A stretch of 64,000 nt of DNA from Candidatus Obscuribacterales bacterium (GTDB taxonomy: Bacteria > Cyanobacteriota > Vampirovibrionia > Obscuribacterales > Obscuribacteraceae): contig JAGVLS010000018.1 of the NCBI GenBank assembly GCA_020054205.1, positions 274,188 through 338,187 of the forward strand, written 5' to 3'. This document shows, piece after piece, positions 9,461-18,069 of the stretch; position 1 is the stretch's first letter, and every line of letters starts with the position of its first letter. The notes beneath the pieces are model-generated. The model had not been told where the DNA came from. It searched no databases and worked only from the letters and a program-made list of their open reading frames with translations. Made by a program: the position numbers and the translations under genes.

Positions 9461-9500
9461 GGTCTTATACTGTTTATGGAGTCATAATTATTTTATAGAT

Positions 9501-9953
9501 ATGCCAAAAACAAGATTACGTGTACTTATTGGAAAACCGGGCTTAGATGGGCATGATCGAGGAGCTAAAATTATTGCTCGTGCCTTAAGAGATGCTGGTA
9601 TGGAAGTAGTTTATACAGGACTGCACCGTTCGCCTGAAGAAATTGTAGAAACAGCAATTCAAGAAGACGTAGACGCTATTGGGCTTAGTATTTTATCTGG
9701 TGCCCATATGACCTTATTTCCTAAGGTTATTCAGTTATTAAAAGAGCAAAATGCTCAAGATATATTGGTTTTTGGTGGCGGAATTATTCCTGAGGAAGAC
9801 AGAGAACAACTCTTAAAAGCTGGAGTAGCTGAAGTTTTCATTCCAGGTGGAGCTACACAGAGAACAATTGAATTTTTAAGAGCTCATTTTGAAAAAAAAT
9901 ACAAATCTACCCCTGAGAAATTAACTAATAAAGCGACATTACCAGGCATATAA
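9501..9953 (+). CDS. B12-binding subunit of methylmalonyl-CoA-mutase-type enzyme
   Basis: A 150-residue protein that is just the cobalamin-binding domain of acyl-CoA mutases. Asp16-x-His18-x-x-Gly21 is the DxHxxG motif whose His ligates cobalt, followed by SILSGAH and FGGGIIPEED (the SxL and GG motifs). With a catalytic large subunit it would interconvert methylmalonyl-CoA and succinyl-CoA. No large subunit is in the window, so the holoenzyme must be split across the genome. sucCD and cobU elsewhere in the window fit B12-dependent C3/C4 metabolism. The Shine-Dalgarno site is poor. Confidence 0.92.
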   Translation: MPKTRLRVLIGKPGLDGHDRGAKIIARALRDAGMEVVYTGLHRSPEEIVETAIQEDVDAIGLSILSGAHMTLFPKVIQLLKEQNAQDILVFGGGIIPEEDREQLLKAGVAEVFIPGGATQRTIEFLRAHFEKKYKSTPEKLTNKATLPGI

Positions 9954-10144
9954 AAATCGCTTGAAATCTATTGCAATAATTGGTCTTTTGATGATGGTTT
10001 TGATGTAAGGTGAGGGTATAAGAAGGCTAAACTCATACCCTTGCAAAGATAAAATTGAGTCTTGGAAGATTAAATTTGTACAAAAATTTGTAAAGTTTTA
10101 TGTTATACTCAGCCAATATCATGGATTCGTAGAGGTTTCTACCG

Positions 10145-10375
10145 TTGAGCCGCAAGTCCTTTGAAGATAAAGAAAGAAATATACTACCCTTCGGACAAGG
10201 GATAGTTGAAGTTTCTCGTATTGCGCTAGAGGCATGGGGACAAGAACTAAAAGACTGGCTTTGCACAGGTAAAGAAGCTCATTCCATTGGCCATTTAAGT
10301 GGCACAGAAGCTTTAGCTAGAGTAGCTTTAAAAGACGAAAGTATTAATTACGACGAAATATACGCTGAAACTTAA
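10145..10375 (+). CDS. 76-residue protein of unknown function
   Basis: It begins with TTG at 10145, with GAGG about 10 nt upstream and a TATACT-like -10 near 10105. The product is small and mixed-charge (GIVEVSRIALEAWGQEL is a likely amphipathic helix), with no membrane segment or recognised domain. Its stop codon lies inside a strong intrinsic terminator, so it forms its own short transcript. It lies 134 nt upstream of a MazF-like toxin gene; it could be an antitoxin, but the terminator between them and the lack of an antitoxin fold argue against a classic operon. Confidence 0.6.
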   Translation: MSRKSFEDKERNILPFGQGIVEVSRIALEAWGQELKDWLCTGKEAHSIGHLSGTEALARVALKDESINYDEIYAET

Positions 10376-10391
10376 GTTAAGCGTATTTTTT
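10361..10391 (+). terminator. intrinsic terminator of the 76-residue gene
   Basis: TACGCT (10361-10366) pairs with AGCGTA (10380-10385), and the AACTT/AAGTT inside extends the stem. Six T residues follow at 10386-10391. The stem contains the gene's stop codon. Confidence 0.8.
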
Positions 10392-10509
10392 ATTAAATGA
10401 TAGTGTTATCTCATCGCTGGTCAGGGGATAATATTAATGTTGTTAAAATTGGGCTGGCTTATTTTTGCCTCCTTATTTACTAGTGGTTTCTGAAAGAAGT
10501 TAAGTGTGA

Positions 10510-10965
10510 ATGTCTTCCAAGCCACAACAATTTAGAAAAGGTGATGTTGTATTGGTTTCTTTTCCATATACAACAGATGAGGGCACGACACAAACAAAGC
10601 GTCGTCCAGCTGTGATTATCTCTAATGACTATAATAATGCCCGTTTGGATGATGTGTTATTAGTTCCTTTAACTAGCAATACAACTAGAGCTACTCGTGA
10701 GCCAACACAAGTTGTAATTGAAATGAATAGTGAGGAAGGTAAAGCTGGTGGGCTAAGGCTAGATAGTGTAATTGATTGCACGGTTATTGCCACAATTCCC
10801 AGAACATTATTAGTGAGCAAAATTGGTGCTTTTCCAAATGAAACAATGGAACGCATAGATATGTGTCTAATGGTAGCTTTATCTATTGGTCGTCCGGTGC
10901 GACAAGATGAAGTTGATAAACAATCCTTTCCAGAATTTGAAAACAAAAAAACTGAAAGTGTTTAG
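10510..10965 (+). CDS. MazF/PemK-family endoribonuclease toxin
   Basis: Ribonuclease of the MazF/PemK/Kid fold, which cleaves mRNA and is normally held inactive by a co-transcribed antitoxin. RKGDVVLVSFPYTT, KRRPAVIIS, DVLLVPLTS and GLRLDSVIDC match the family's successive strands, including the conserved Arg-Pro and the Ser/Thr after the third strand. At 151 residues it is longer than typical MazF (110-120), with a charged C-terminal tail. No recognisable AbrB- or MetJ-type antitoxin precedes or follows it; the nearest small gene has its own terminator. The next gene converges from the other strand, 44 nt away. Confidence 0.85.
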   Translation: MSSKPQQFRKGDVVLVSFPYTTDEGTTQTKRRPAVIISNDYNNARLDDVLLVPLTSNTTRATREPTQVVIEMNSEEGKAGGLRLDSVIDCTVIATIPRTLLVSKIGAFPNETMERIDMCLMVALSIGRPVRQDEVDKQSFPEFENKKTESV

Positions 10966-11009
10966 TTATGGCGTTAGTTAAAGTAATAATTGAATTGGAT
11001 TGGATACCA

Positions 11010-11399
11010 TTATTTAATACTTTGACTATTGGAGCCAATAACAAAAGCAATAGCAAATTCTCTTTCATGGCTAATACTAATTTGCCAATCAGTACAGCCT
11101 AATTCACTGGCTCGCTTATTAGCTCTACCGTGCAATTTTAATACTGGTTCGCCACTTTCTTTTTTTAATACTTCTATTTCTCGAAAACTTAGTCCATACC
11201 AACCAGTACCCAAAGCTTTGGACGCTGCTTCTTTAGCAGCAAATCGGCCAGCAAGACGACTAATCAAATGTTTGTCACTGCTTGAAACGTAAGCAATTTC
11301 AGTGTCGGTCAAAATACGTTTTAAAAAACGTATACCATATTTTTTATAAACAGAAGAAATTCTAGCAATGGATGAAATATCAGTGCCAATTTTTACCAT
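11010..11399 (-). CDS. acpS: holo-[acyl-carrier-protein] synthase
   Basis: Transfers 4'-phosphopantetheine from CoA to acyl carrier protein, activating fatty-acid synthesis. Its 129 residues fit the AcpS size. The N-terminal KIGTDISSI has the Mg-binding Asp, RFAAKEAASKALGTG carries the Glu and Lys of the active site, and ISISHE is the conserved C-terminal strand. It lies 11 nt downstream of folK. fabF, a partner in the same pathway, is at 61157. Confidence 0.95.
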   Translation of the reverse strand: MVKIGTDISSIARISSVYKKYGIRFLKRILTDTEIAYVSSSDKHLISRLAGRFAAKEAASKALGTGWYGLSFREIEVLKKESGEPVLKLHGRANKRASELGCTDWQISISHEREFAIAFVIGSNSQSIK

Positions 11400-11410
11400 G
11401 TTTTAGAAAC

Positions 11411-11986
11411 CTATAAATCAATACATATATCACGAGTGCCATATAAAAATACTTGCTCGGGAGCAACAAGCTCATCATGTATTTCGGCAACTGTTTTATT
11501 TAAACCAGGATGCCTCAAGTCTGGGGCAATTTCAAGTAATGGTACTAAGGCATAGGCCCGGCGTTCTATGTAAGGATGAGGTATTTTTAAATACGAAGTT
11601 TCTATTTCTTCTTCACCATAAAACAAAATATCTAAATCAATTATTCGACTTTTGATAGTACCTTCGGATGTGTCTTTATAAATTGCAAAGCTTTCATTAC
11701 CAGATAATTGAGCAAGTCTTTTTTCAATTTCTTGGCAGACATTTAAAAGTTCTTTAGCGCTTAAATTTGTTTCAATATGACTAACAGCATTAACAAACCA
11801 TTCAATGTATTCAGAACCAACTGGTTCTGTTTCATATAAACTTGAGCACTCGACAACTTCAATGCCTGGATAATCTTTAAGCAATTGCATGGCTTGCTGA
11901 ACAAATGTAAGACGCTCGCCATAATTAGAACCTAGCCCAATAAAGGCAGGTAGCCAGGGGTTATTTGATTTTGCTTCTTTATCCAA
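11411..11986 (-). CDS. folK: HPPK, folate biosynthesis pyrophosphokinase
   Basis: Pyrophosphorylates 6-hydroxymethyl-7,8-dihydropterin before dihydropteroate formation. FIGLGSNYGERL is the pterin-binding start, SSLYETEPVG follows, and KSRIIDLDILFYG carries the RxxDLDxL metal-binding Asp pair, then IPHPYIERRAYALVPL. At 191 residues it is slightly long through short N- and C-terminal extensions. The start is TTG at 11986 with AGGG about 9 nt upstream. Likely co-transcribed with acpS. Confidence 0.95.
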   Translation of the reverse strand: MDKEAKSNNPWLPAFIGLGSNYGERLTFVQQAMQLLKDYPGIEVVECSSLYETEPVGSEYIEWFVNAVSHIETNLSAKELLNVCQEIEKRLAQLSGNESFAIYKDTSEGTIKSRIIDLDILFYGEEEIETSYLKIPHPYIERRAYALVPLLEIAPDLRHPGLNKTVAEIHDELVAPEQVFLYGTRDICIDL

Positions 11987-12065
11987 TACTATTGCCCTAT
12001 TAAATATGCTTTTGACATAAATTATAGCGATAATATGACTTGTATAGATAATTCTTGATAAGTTC

Positions 12066-12755
12066 TTATGCCATTATGGCTTCAATCATGGACTTAGTAT
12101 CTTTAAGTGAATCAAATAAAAAGTGTGGTTCGTGTTTCATTAGATCGGATTTTTTGGTGACGCCAGTATTTACAGCAATAGACTTAGCTTGATAATGTTT
12201 TGCACAAAGAATATCGTTAATAGCATCTCCGATAATAACTATTTCTGAATTAACAAAAGGTTTTTGAAAATGAGTATTCGCTCGTTTATGAGCTATTTCT
12301 GGTAAATCCAAGCGGTTTGCTGAATCTGATCCAAAAGCACCAATTTCGAATTTTTCATATAAAGAAAATTGTTTAAGTTTTAGCCGGGCGCCATTTTCAA
12401 TATTGCCTGTTAATAAGCCTAAATGTGCCCAATCTGCTAATTCCAGTGATTCAAGCAATTCTAAAACGCCAATATGTAATTTGTAAGTATTGGCTTTGTT
12501 TATTTCTATTTCTAATTGTCCTAAATATAGAGGATAAATTTGATCAAAAAAGCTTTCTATTTCTGAAAGACTGTAATTTAGCTTATTAAGAGCTTCATTG
12601 AAAATTTGCGGATCGGTTTTGCCAGAAAAACTGTGTCCTGTCAAATCCACTGGGTGTCCAAAAAATTTAGCTAATGAAAATTCTATTGCTCTTTTGCCAG
12701 CTCCATCGGAGTGAATAAGAGTTTCATCAATATCAAATAATACTAGTCTTTTCAT
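12066..12755 (-). CDS. HAD-superfamily phosphatase, phosphoglycolate-phosphatase-like
   Basis: Phosphomonoesterase of the haloacid-dehalogenase fold, 229 residues with a helical cap. Motif I is LFDIDETLI (nucleophile Asp and acid Asp), motif II is the Thr in LGLLTGN, and motif IV is VIIGDAINDI with the Mg-binding Asp pair. Similar enzymes remove 2-phosphoglycolate or other sugar phosphates, but the substrate cannot be read from sequence. It ends 79 nt before folK begins and may head that operon. Confidence 0.88.
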   Translation of the reverse strand: MKRLVLFDIDETLIHSDGAGKRAIEFSLAKFFGHPVDLTGHSFSGKTDPQIFNEALNKLNYSLSEIESFFDQIYPLYLGQLEIEINKANTYKLHIGVLELLESLELADWAHLGLLTGNIENGARLKLKQFSLYEKFEIGAFGSDSANRLDLPEIAHKRANTHFQKPFVNSEIVIIGDAINDILCAKHYQAKSIAVNTGVTKKSDLMKHEPHFLFDSLKDTKSMIEAIMA

Positions 12756-12835
12756 ATTTTTCTTTTAAAGAATACAGTATATAATTGTACGATATATGCC
12801 AAGCAAAGGCTCTTAGGTTTTACAAAATTCATTAT

Positions 12836-13744
12836 ATGTCTCAATATTTTTTAGCTCAAAATGTGACTAATCTTTATACTAAAGCGGATTCCTCTTCGCC
12901 TGTTGCAACGCAGGCAATTCTAGGAGCTAAGTTTTTTTCTTCGCATGAAGAATCAGATTTTGTTTTAGTAAAAGGAGAAGATAATTATAGCGGCTGGATT
13001 CGAAAAGCAGTTTTATTTCCAGCTTGGCATACAGATAAATTAGAGCGCAAAACAGTAACAAAATTATTTGTAGAGGTATATACCCAACCAAATGAATTTT
13101 CTGATTTACTCACTAAAGTAGTCGTTTCAACTGAATTATTTTTGGATTTGGATTTTAAGGACAAGCATTTTTATCAAATAGTTTTGCCGGACAAAAAAAT
13201 TGGCTATGTTAATAAGGCATGTTTTGATGTGACTGGTAATGGTTTTTTTCAATATCGATCTCTTATGAATGAAAAAAATTGGGGTAAAATGTCTACTGCT
13301 GAACGGCAATTATTCATTAGTGAACTTGGTGAAAAAGTTGTTTTTAACGCAAGGCGCTTAATTGGTGTTCCTTATTTGTGGGGTGGATGTACTCCTTTTG
13401 GTATTGATTGTTCGGGACTAGTGCAATTGTGTTTTAAATTATCTGGTTTGCAATTACTACGCGATGCTGATATACAGTTTTGTGATAAGCGCTTTCTTCG
13501 CATTGAAGAAGGAAAAACTTTTGAGCAAGCTCAATTTGTTCGAGGTGACATAGTTGTATTTGGTGACAAAAAAAATAATCAAATAACCCATACTGGCTTA
13601 ACATTAGCAGATGGTCGTTTTATCCATTCAAAAGGTGGTTTTGGCGTGAGAATAGATTCGTGTTCAGACGAATATTTCAATCAAATATATATGGGAGCTA
13701 TTCGTCTTTCGTGTAATGCCGACATTAATCATCAAGAAAAATAA
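12836..13744 (+). CDS. NlpC/P60 cell-wall peptidase with SH3-like N-terminus
   Basis: Cysteine peptidase that cleaves peptidoglycan stem peptides, typically gamma-D-Glu-diaminopimelate bonds. From the ATG at 12836 it has 302 residues. Residues 1-150 resemble two bacterial SH3-like domains; the C-terminal catalytic part has GIDCSGLVQLCF with the nucleophile Cys and ITHTGLTLADGRFIHS with the His. I see no signal peptide, so it may act on recycled muropeptides in the cytoplasm, as in the YkfC family. The frame is open upstream to a TTG at 12785, but the ATG fits the domain better. Its 3' end overlaps the convergent M55 peptidase gene by 13 nt. Confidence 0.88.
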   Translation: MSQYFLAQNVTNLYTKADSSSPVATQAILGAKFFSSHEESDFVLVKGEDNYSGWIRKAVLFPAWHTDKLERKTVTKLFVEVYTQPNEFSDLLTKVVVSTELFLDLDFKDKHFYQIVLPDKKIGYVNKACFDVTGNGFFQYRSLMNEKNWGKMSTAERQLFISELGEKVVFNARRLIGVPYLWGGCTPFGIDCSGLVQLCFKLSGLQLLRDADIQFCDKRFLRIEEGKTFEQAQFVRGDIVVFGDKKNNQITHTGLTLADGRFIHSKGGFGVRIDSCSDEYFNQIYMGAIRLSCNADINHQEK

Positions 13745-14568
13745 GGATCGCGACGACTAGCGCCAATAGCGCCAATAGCTAACATTGTCTGAAATAATTT
13801 GCTGTAATCGCTATTTGATATTTCAATATCACGATCGGAAATTCTTTTTACAATTGGTAGAAGCTCTGCTCCGTCGGCCATACATGGATCTACAAAAGAT
13901 AATGTAATTGTGGATGGGCTAGGGGGTTTGAAGAGACGCCACGACTTTGGATTTTTAAGAGCTTCTTCTGCTTTGGCTTTTACTTGTTGTAGAATTTGTG
14001 AGCTAGGAAATAAATTAGCTGCATATCTAGAAATTGATTGTTTTACTGCTACGTGTGGAATTGTTCCTATTAAATCTGATAATTCTTTGCAGACGGTATC
14101 GTCGCCAGTAATAAGAGCTACAGGAGTACCAAACCAGCCAGCTAGAGCAGCATTTAGCCCAGCTTCCCCTACCGATACGTTATTTAGTTTTACATCTAAA
14201 AATACTTGTGCTCTATATGTATGACTTAATACGCCTTTTGCTGTTCCTGCTTTAGCATGGTAACCAACAAAGCAAGCAGCATCAAAGTTGTCATTGACAC
14301 CAGTTACCATTGAATGTGATTTGTGCCAACCAGAGATCAATTTGCATTTAGGATGCAACATTTCTGTTTTTAAATTGAGCATACTCCAATGGGAATCATT
14401 GACGAGAATCTCACTTGCTCCCCCTGCCAAAAGTCCTTCAACGACAGCATTAGTTTCTAGATGCATAAGTTCGGTTGCTCGAGCGTATCCAGGTTCGCCA
14501 GGTTGCGTTTGGCTTGAATGTACAATGCCATGTATACCTTCTAAATCTACAGATAAATATATACGCAT
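13732..14568 (-). CDS. M55-family D-aminopeptidase (DppA-like)
   Basis: Zinc aminopeptidase releasing D-amino acids from D-Ala-containing peptides such as cell-wall fragments. SVDLEGIHGIV (metal-binding Asp and Glu), VNDSHWSM, CFVGYHAKAG and VGEAGLNAALAG match the conserved metal and catalytic positions of B. subtilis DppA; 278 residues is the normal length. No signal peptide, so cytosolic. It faces and overlaps an NlpC/P60 peptidase gene, and both would digest peptidoglycan peptides, which suggests recycling. The name dppA is avoided because it also denotes a dipeptide-binding protein. Confidence 0.92.
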   Translation of the reverse strand: MRIYLSVDLEGIHGIVHSSQTQPGEPGYARATELMHLETNAVVEGLLAGGASEILVNDSHWSMLNLKTEMLHPKCKLISGWHKSHSMVTGVNDNFDAACFVGYHAKAGTAKGVLSHTYRAQVFLDVKLNNVSVGEAGLNAALAGWFGTPVALITGDDTVCKELSDLIGTIPHVAVKQSISRYAANLFPSSQILQQVKAKAEEALKNPKSWRLFKPPSPSTITLSFVDPCMADGAELLPIVKRISDRDIEISNSDYSKLFQTMLAIGAIGASRRDPYFS

Positions 14569-14607
14569 GCCAAATCCTCAATCAAAAATGGTTTGCTGTT
14601 AAGCTTA

Positions 14608-17358
14608 CTATAAAATTACGTTGTCTTTGCTGTTTTTTGCAGTTTCATTATGTGTGCTTGAAATGGGTTGATCACACATATGCACTCGATTGCGTCCTAA
14701 GCGCTTGGCAATATAAAGTGCTTGATCAGCTACTTCAATTAACTCTGCTGAATTCTTTGCATGATTAGGAAAAATTGCAGCTCCAATAGAAGCAGAAATG
14801 AACCCTAAATGTGGAACTGGGGTACGGTTAATACTTGTTCTTAAACGTTCGGCGATACGGGATACTTCCAATAATGAAGTATCAGGCAAAATAACAGCAA
14901 ATTCTTCTCCGCCATATCGGCTGGCTGTATCCCCACTTCTTAAAATGCTCTTTAGAACACTGGCAATTTCTCTAATAGCAGCATCTCCAATTGGATGACC
15001 AAGAGTGTCATTAATTTGTTTTAGATGATCTAAGTCAATCATTAATAAGCCACATAGTGCTGATTTACGCTGTGCTCTGCTTAATTCTTCGTGTAAACGA
15101 TTTTTGAAATAAACATGATTGTACAAACCAGTCAATCCATCGGTAATAGCTTGTTGACGTACTTGAGCAAACAGTTCTGCATGTGAAATAGCAACTGCCA
15201 GTTGATCGGCTACAGCAGCAATTAAATGTACTTCTGATGGAGTCCAATCTCTTTTATTTGTACATTGATGAATAATCAAAATACCCAATAAGCGATCATC
15301 TCTTAACAGTGGTGCGGCAATCAAAGATTTACTTCCAACAACATCTAAAAATTGGCGATAAGCAAACGTGCGCTTGTCTGTTTTTATATCAGTAACGACA
15401 GCAATAGGAGGTTCTCTAAGAAGAATATTTCTTTTGTTGTGACCAAATTCTTTTAAAGCAGTCAAATCAATGCCTAGTATTGAATTGTATTCTTTAAAGT
15501 TTATAGAATCAGGATTGAAGTCTAATTTGCCACCGTAAAGACTTAAGCCTTTTTTAGAATCAAAACCGCTGCCATAATATTCATGGGTAATTATAAGTGG
15601 GCCAGCTTGATGTGGTTGAGCTATTTGGCAATAATCCACTGAAAGTGCTCGTCCTAGCTCTGAAGTAACGGTACTCAATATTGTATCGGCATCAAGGGAG
15701 CTTCTTATTGATTGCACAATGCGATTAATAAGAAATTCTTGCTCAGCAAGTGTTTTTGTCCTAGCAAACAAATTGGCATTGCTCATGGCTAAAGCCACAT
15801 GGCGTGCTATCGCTTCTACAAGCTCTAACTCTGGATCTAACCATGTTCTTCGTGCATCACATTGATGAACTAATATCATACCGACTGGTTCTTCTTGCAA
15901 AATAATCGGACAGGCAATTAAAGATTTTATTGACTGCCAGTCAGTATGTAGGCTTTCTTCTTGTTCAAATAAAGGACCTAATGTATTATCGTCCACAATA
16001 TCTAAAGACAATATTGCAGATTGCTTGAGAATTAGTTTGAGAATACTATTTTCAGTAATAATAATAGAACGATTTTTTAAAGATGTACCAGCTTTGTTAG
16101 GATTCCACCAGACATAGTTGAATTCAAGATTTTCGTTTATACTTTTAGTATGTCTATCAAGCAAAGCTAAACAACATCTACTTGCTGATAACGCTCTACC
16201 TAATTCAGATACGGTAGTGTTAAGTATTTGGTCTAAATCAAGAGATTGTCTAATTGATTCAGAGATTTTTTCAACCATATATTTGTGTTCTTGATTGAGC
16301 TCAAGATTTATAGCCATTTGATTGAATGCTCTTGCCAAAAGTCCGAGCTCTCCACCTGCGTTAGAGCTTACGCGCTTGGTTAAATCTCCTCTGCCAATTG
16401 CAATTGCTTCTTTTACCAATTGTTTTATAGGTCCGGTAAAATGACTTGTGACAGTGTATGCCAATATTATTGAAAATGTTATCGCCAATAAAATCAAAAT
16501 TGTAAGCATAACCAAGCGGTCATAAGACGAGCCATGCAAGATATGTGTAGGCACGCCAACTATTACTAACCAGCCAACATTTGGAATTTCATCAAATGCA
16601 TAAGTGCGTAATATAGAATCAGCTATTCCTATTGTTTCAATTGTGCCAGGTTTTGACTTCTTAGCAGCTTGAACAGTATGTGCGTTAGAAAAATCTTTTC
16701 CCAACCACCTTTCATTTTCTAGAGTTCTTGCTAGTACTCGGCTATTGCTATCGAGAACGGCAACAACAGATCCTTCTTGTTCGCCTAGTCCCATAAATAA
16801 TTTCAAGATAGATTTTGGTTTAACTGAAGCAACAAGTATATTTTTGATTTTCTTTTTTTGAAAAACGGGAGCCGTAATTAAAACACAAGGAGTTTTAGTA
16901 AAAGGACAAAGCATATAGTCTGAAATGCTAGGCTTACCTGTTACAATGACATTACTTATGATTGGTAATAACTGAGAATAAGGTATTTTTGTGCTTTTAT
17001 TTCTACTTGTGACTAAAACATTACCTTTTGTGTCTACTAGGGCTAATAAATTCCAGTCTGGCTCGAGATGGGCTTCTGTTGCAAGCAATGTATTTATTTG
17101 TGGTAATTTTTCTAAGGTTAAAACTGGTAACAGTGCTAGCGCTTCTAATTTTTGCTCTTGATGTTTAACCCATTGGTTTAGACTTTTGGCAGCAATTTTG
17201 TTTTGCCATAAAATTGTTTTGGATGCTGTATGAGTTAGGTTTTGATATTCTTTGGCAATAATCAAAGCAAACATCAGCACTAATGGAGTAGCAGTAGCTA
17301 AACAAAGTAGAAATAGCCTAGCGCGAATATTTAAGTTTGATGAATAAAGGTTATTCAC
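14608..17358 (-). CDS. membrane diguanylate cyclase with sensor, HAMP, two GAF and GGDEF domains
   Basis: A 916-residue signalling protein that should make c-di-GMP from GTP. Order: transmembrane helix (about 13-35), extracytoplasmic Cache-like sensor (to about 280), second helix (about 285-305), HAMP (FTGPIKQLVKEA onward), GAF 1 (about 385-545), GAF 2 (about 560-730), GGDEF (about 735-900). The active-site signature is YGGEEF near residue 815, and RSGD five residues before it is an intact inhibitory I-site, so product feedback is likely. GTG start at 17358. The four-repeat MshEN-like protein at 19403 is a possible receptor. Confidence 0.93.
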   Translation of the reverse strand: MNNLYSSNLNIRARLFLLCLATATPLVLMFALIIAKEYQNLTHTASKTILWQNKIAAKSLNQWVKHQEQKLEALALLPVLTLEKLPQINTLLATEAHLEPDWNLLALVDTKGNVLVTSRNKSTKIPYSQLLPIISNVIVTGKPSISDYMLCPFTKTPCVLITAPVFQKKKIKNILVASVKPKSILKLFMGLGEQEGSVVAVLDSNSRVLARTLENERWLGKDFSNAHTVQAAKKSKPGTIETIGIADSILRTYAFDEIPNVGWLVIVGVPTHILHGSSYDRLVMLTILILLAITFSIILAYTVTSHFTGPIKQLVKEAIAIGRGDLTKRVSSNAGGELGLLARAFNQMAINLELNQEHKYMVEKISESIRQSLDLDQILNTTVSELGRALSASRCCLALLDRHTKSINENLEFNYVWWNPNKAGTSLKNRSIIITENSILKLILKQSAILSLDIVDDNTLGPLFEQEESLHTDWQSIKSLIACPIILQEEPVGMILVHQCDARRTWLDPELELVEAIARHVALAMSNANLFARTKTLAEQEFLINRIVQSIRSSLDADTILSTVTSELGRALSVDYCQIAQPHQAGPLIITHEYYGSGFDSKKGLSLYGGKLDFNPDSINFKEYNSILGIDLTALKEFGHNKRNILLREPPIAVVTDIKTDKRTFAYRQFLDVVGSKSLIAAPLLRDDRLLGILIIHQCTNKRDWTPSEVHLIAAVADQLAVAISHAELFAQVRQQAITDGLTGLYNHVYFKNRLHEELSRAQRKSALCGLLMIDLDHLKQINDTLGHPIGDAAIREIASVLKSILRSGDTASRYGGEEFAVILPDTSLLEVSRIAERLRTSINRTPVPHLGFISASIGAAIFPNHAKNSAELIEVADQALYIAKRLGRNRVHMCDQPISSTHNETAKNSKDNVIL

Positions 17359-17523
17359 AAGAGGTATTTGCCTTTTATACTGCTTAGAAAATAATGTGCA
17401 AACGATCCTAGATCCTCAAATTATAATTGATTTATTAGAGAATCAAAGGGGCTTTTTGTCATTGTGTAACTTAATAAGAAAACCTTAGAATAAGATCAAT
17501 GCAATTATTAGTAAAAGCTTAGA

Positions 17524-18069
17524 ATGGTACAAAGTCTCAAACAATCCCTTATTCAAATTCGGCTCAAAGTTTTTGGGGCCGCAATGTTAGTGTCCGGTCT
17601 TTGTACGGTTGGCTTATGTTTGATGCCTATTTTATTTGCTAATTCGGTATGCCAATCTGTTTTTGCTAATGAGCAGCAAGAAAAATTTTTTTTTGATTTG
17701 TTTGGACTTATAGGTGGTGCTTGGCTTATTGTTTTTATTTGTGCCATTAATAATTGGGGAGCAATGGCTAAAGTTGGTCAATGGCTAGGAATTATTCTTC
17801 TTTGTTTAAATCAAGTAACTGTAATTGAATTGTTTAAAATATTGTTTGATTATCATGTGAGCTTCTTAAATGGACTGTGGTTGGTGCCTTTTGTACTAGA
17901 GCTATATTTACTTGGTTCTTATTTTGGTTTTTTTACTATGCCAGCATTAGCACAAAAAGGTAACAAAACACTTACTGGCTTGGGAACTTTGGTTTTGTTG
18001 CTGCCACTTTTACTAGCTAAAGATCAAATTGTGCAAGGAAGTCATTATTTATTTGGCTTATTCTATTAA
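17524..18069 (+). CDS. polytopic membrane protein, unknown
   Basis: A 181-residue hydrophobic protein with about five membrane segments (near residues 15-38, 58-77, 83-103, 113-135 and 150-165) and a basic N-terminus. No family motif is recognised. It is divergent from the diguanylate cyclase gene and its stop overlaps the stop of the next, convergent gene by 4 nt. No Shine-Dalgarno site is evident before the ATG. Confidence 0.7.
   Translation: MVQSLKQSLIQIRLKVFGAAMLVSGLCTVGLCLMPILFANSVCQSVFANEQQEKFFFDLFGLIGGAWLIVFICAINNWGAMAKVGQWLGIILLCLNQVTVIELFKILFDYHVSFLNGLWLVPFVLELYLLGSYFGFFTMPALAQKGNKTLTGLGTLVLLLPLLLAKDQIVQGSHYLFGLFY

Noticed and set aside
9461..9500. Cobalamin riboswitch before the B12-binding subunit
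   Set aside because: Only 40 nt separate it from the previous gene, and no B12-box-like sequence is present.
10033..10266. 77-residue minus-strand frame opposite the 76-residue gene
   Set aside because: No ribosome site or family similarity; the plus-strand gene has a start signal and a terminator in phase with it.
10966..11009. Bidirectional terminator between mazF-like gene and acpS
   Set aside because: AAAGTA/TACTTT pairing exists, but the stem is AT-only with a long loop and no clear T-run, so I do not call it.
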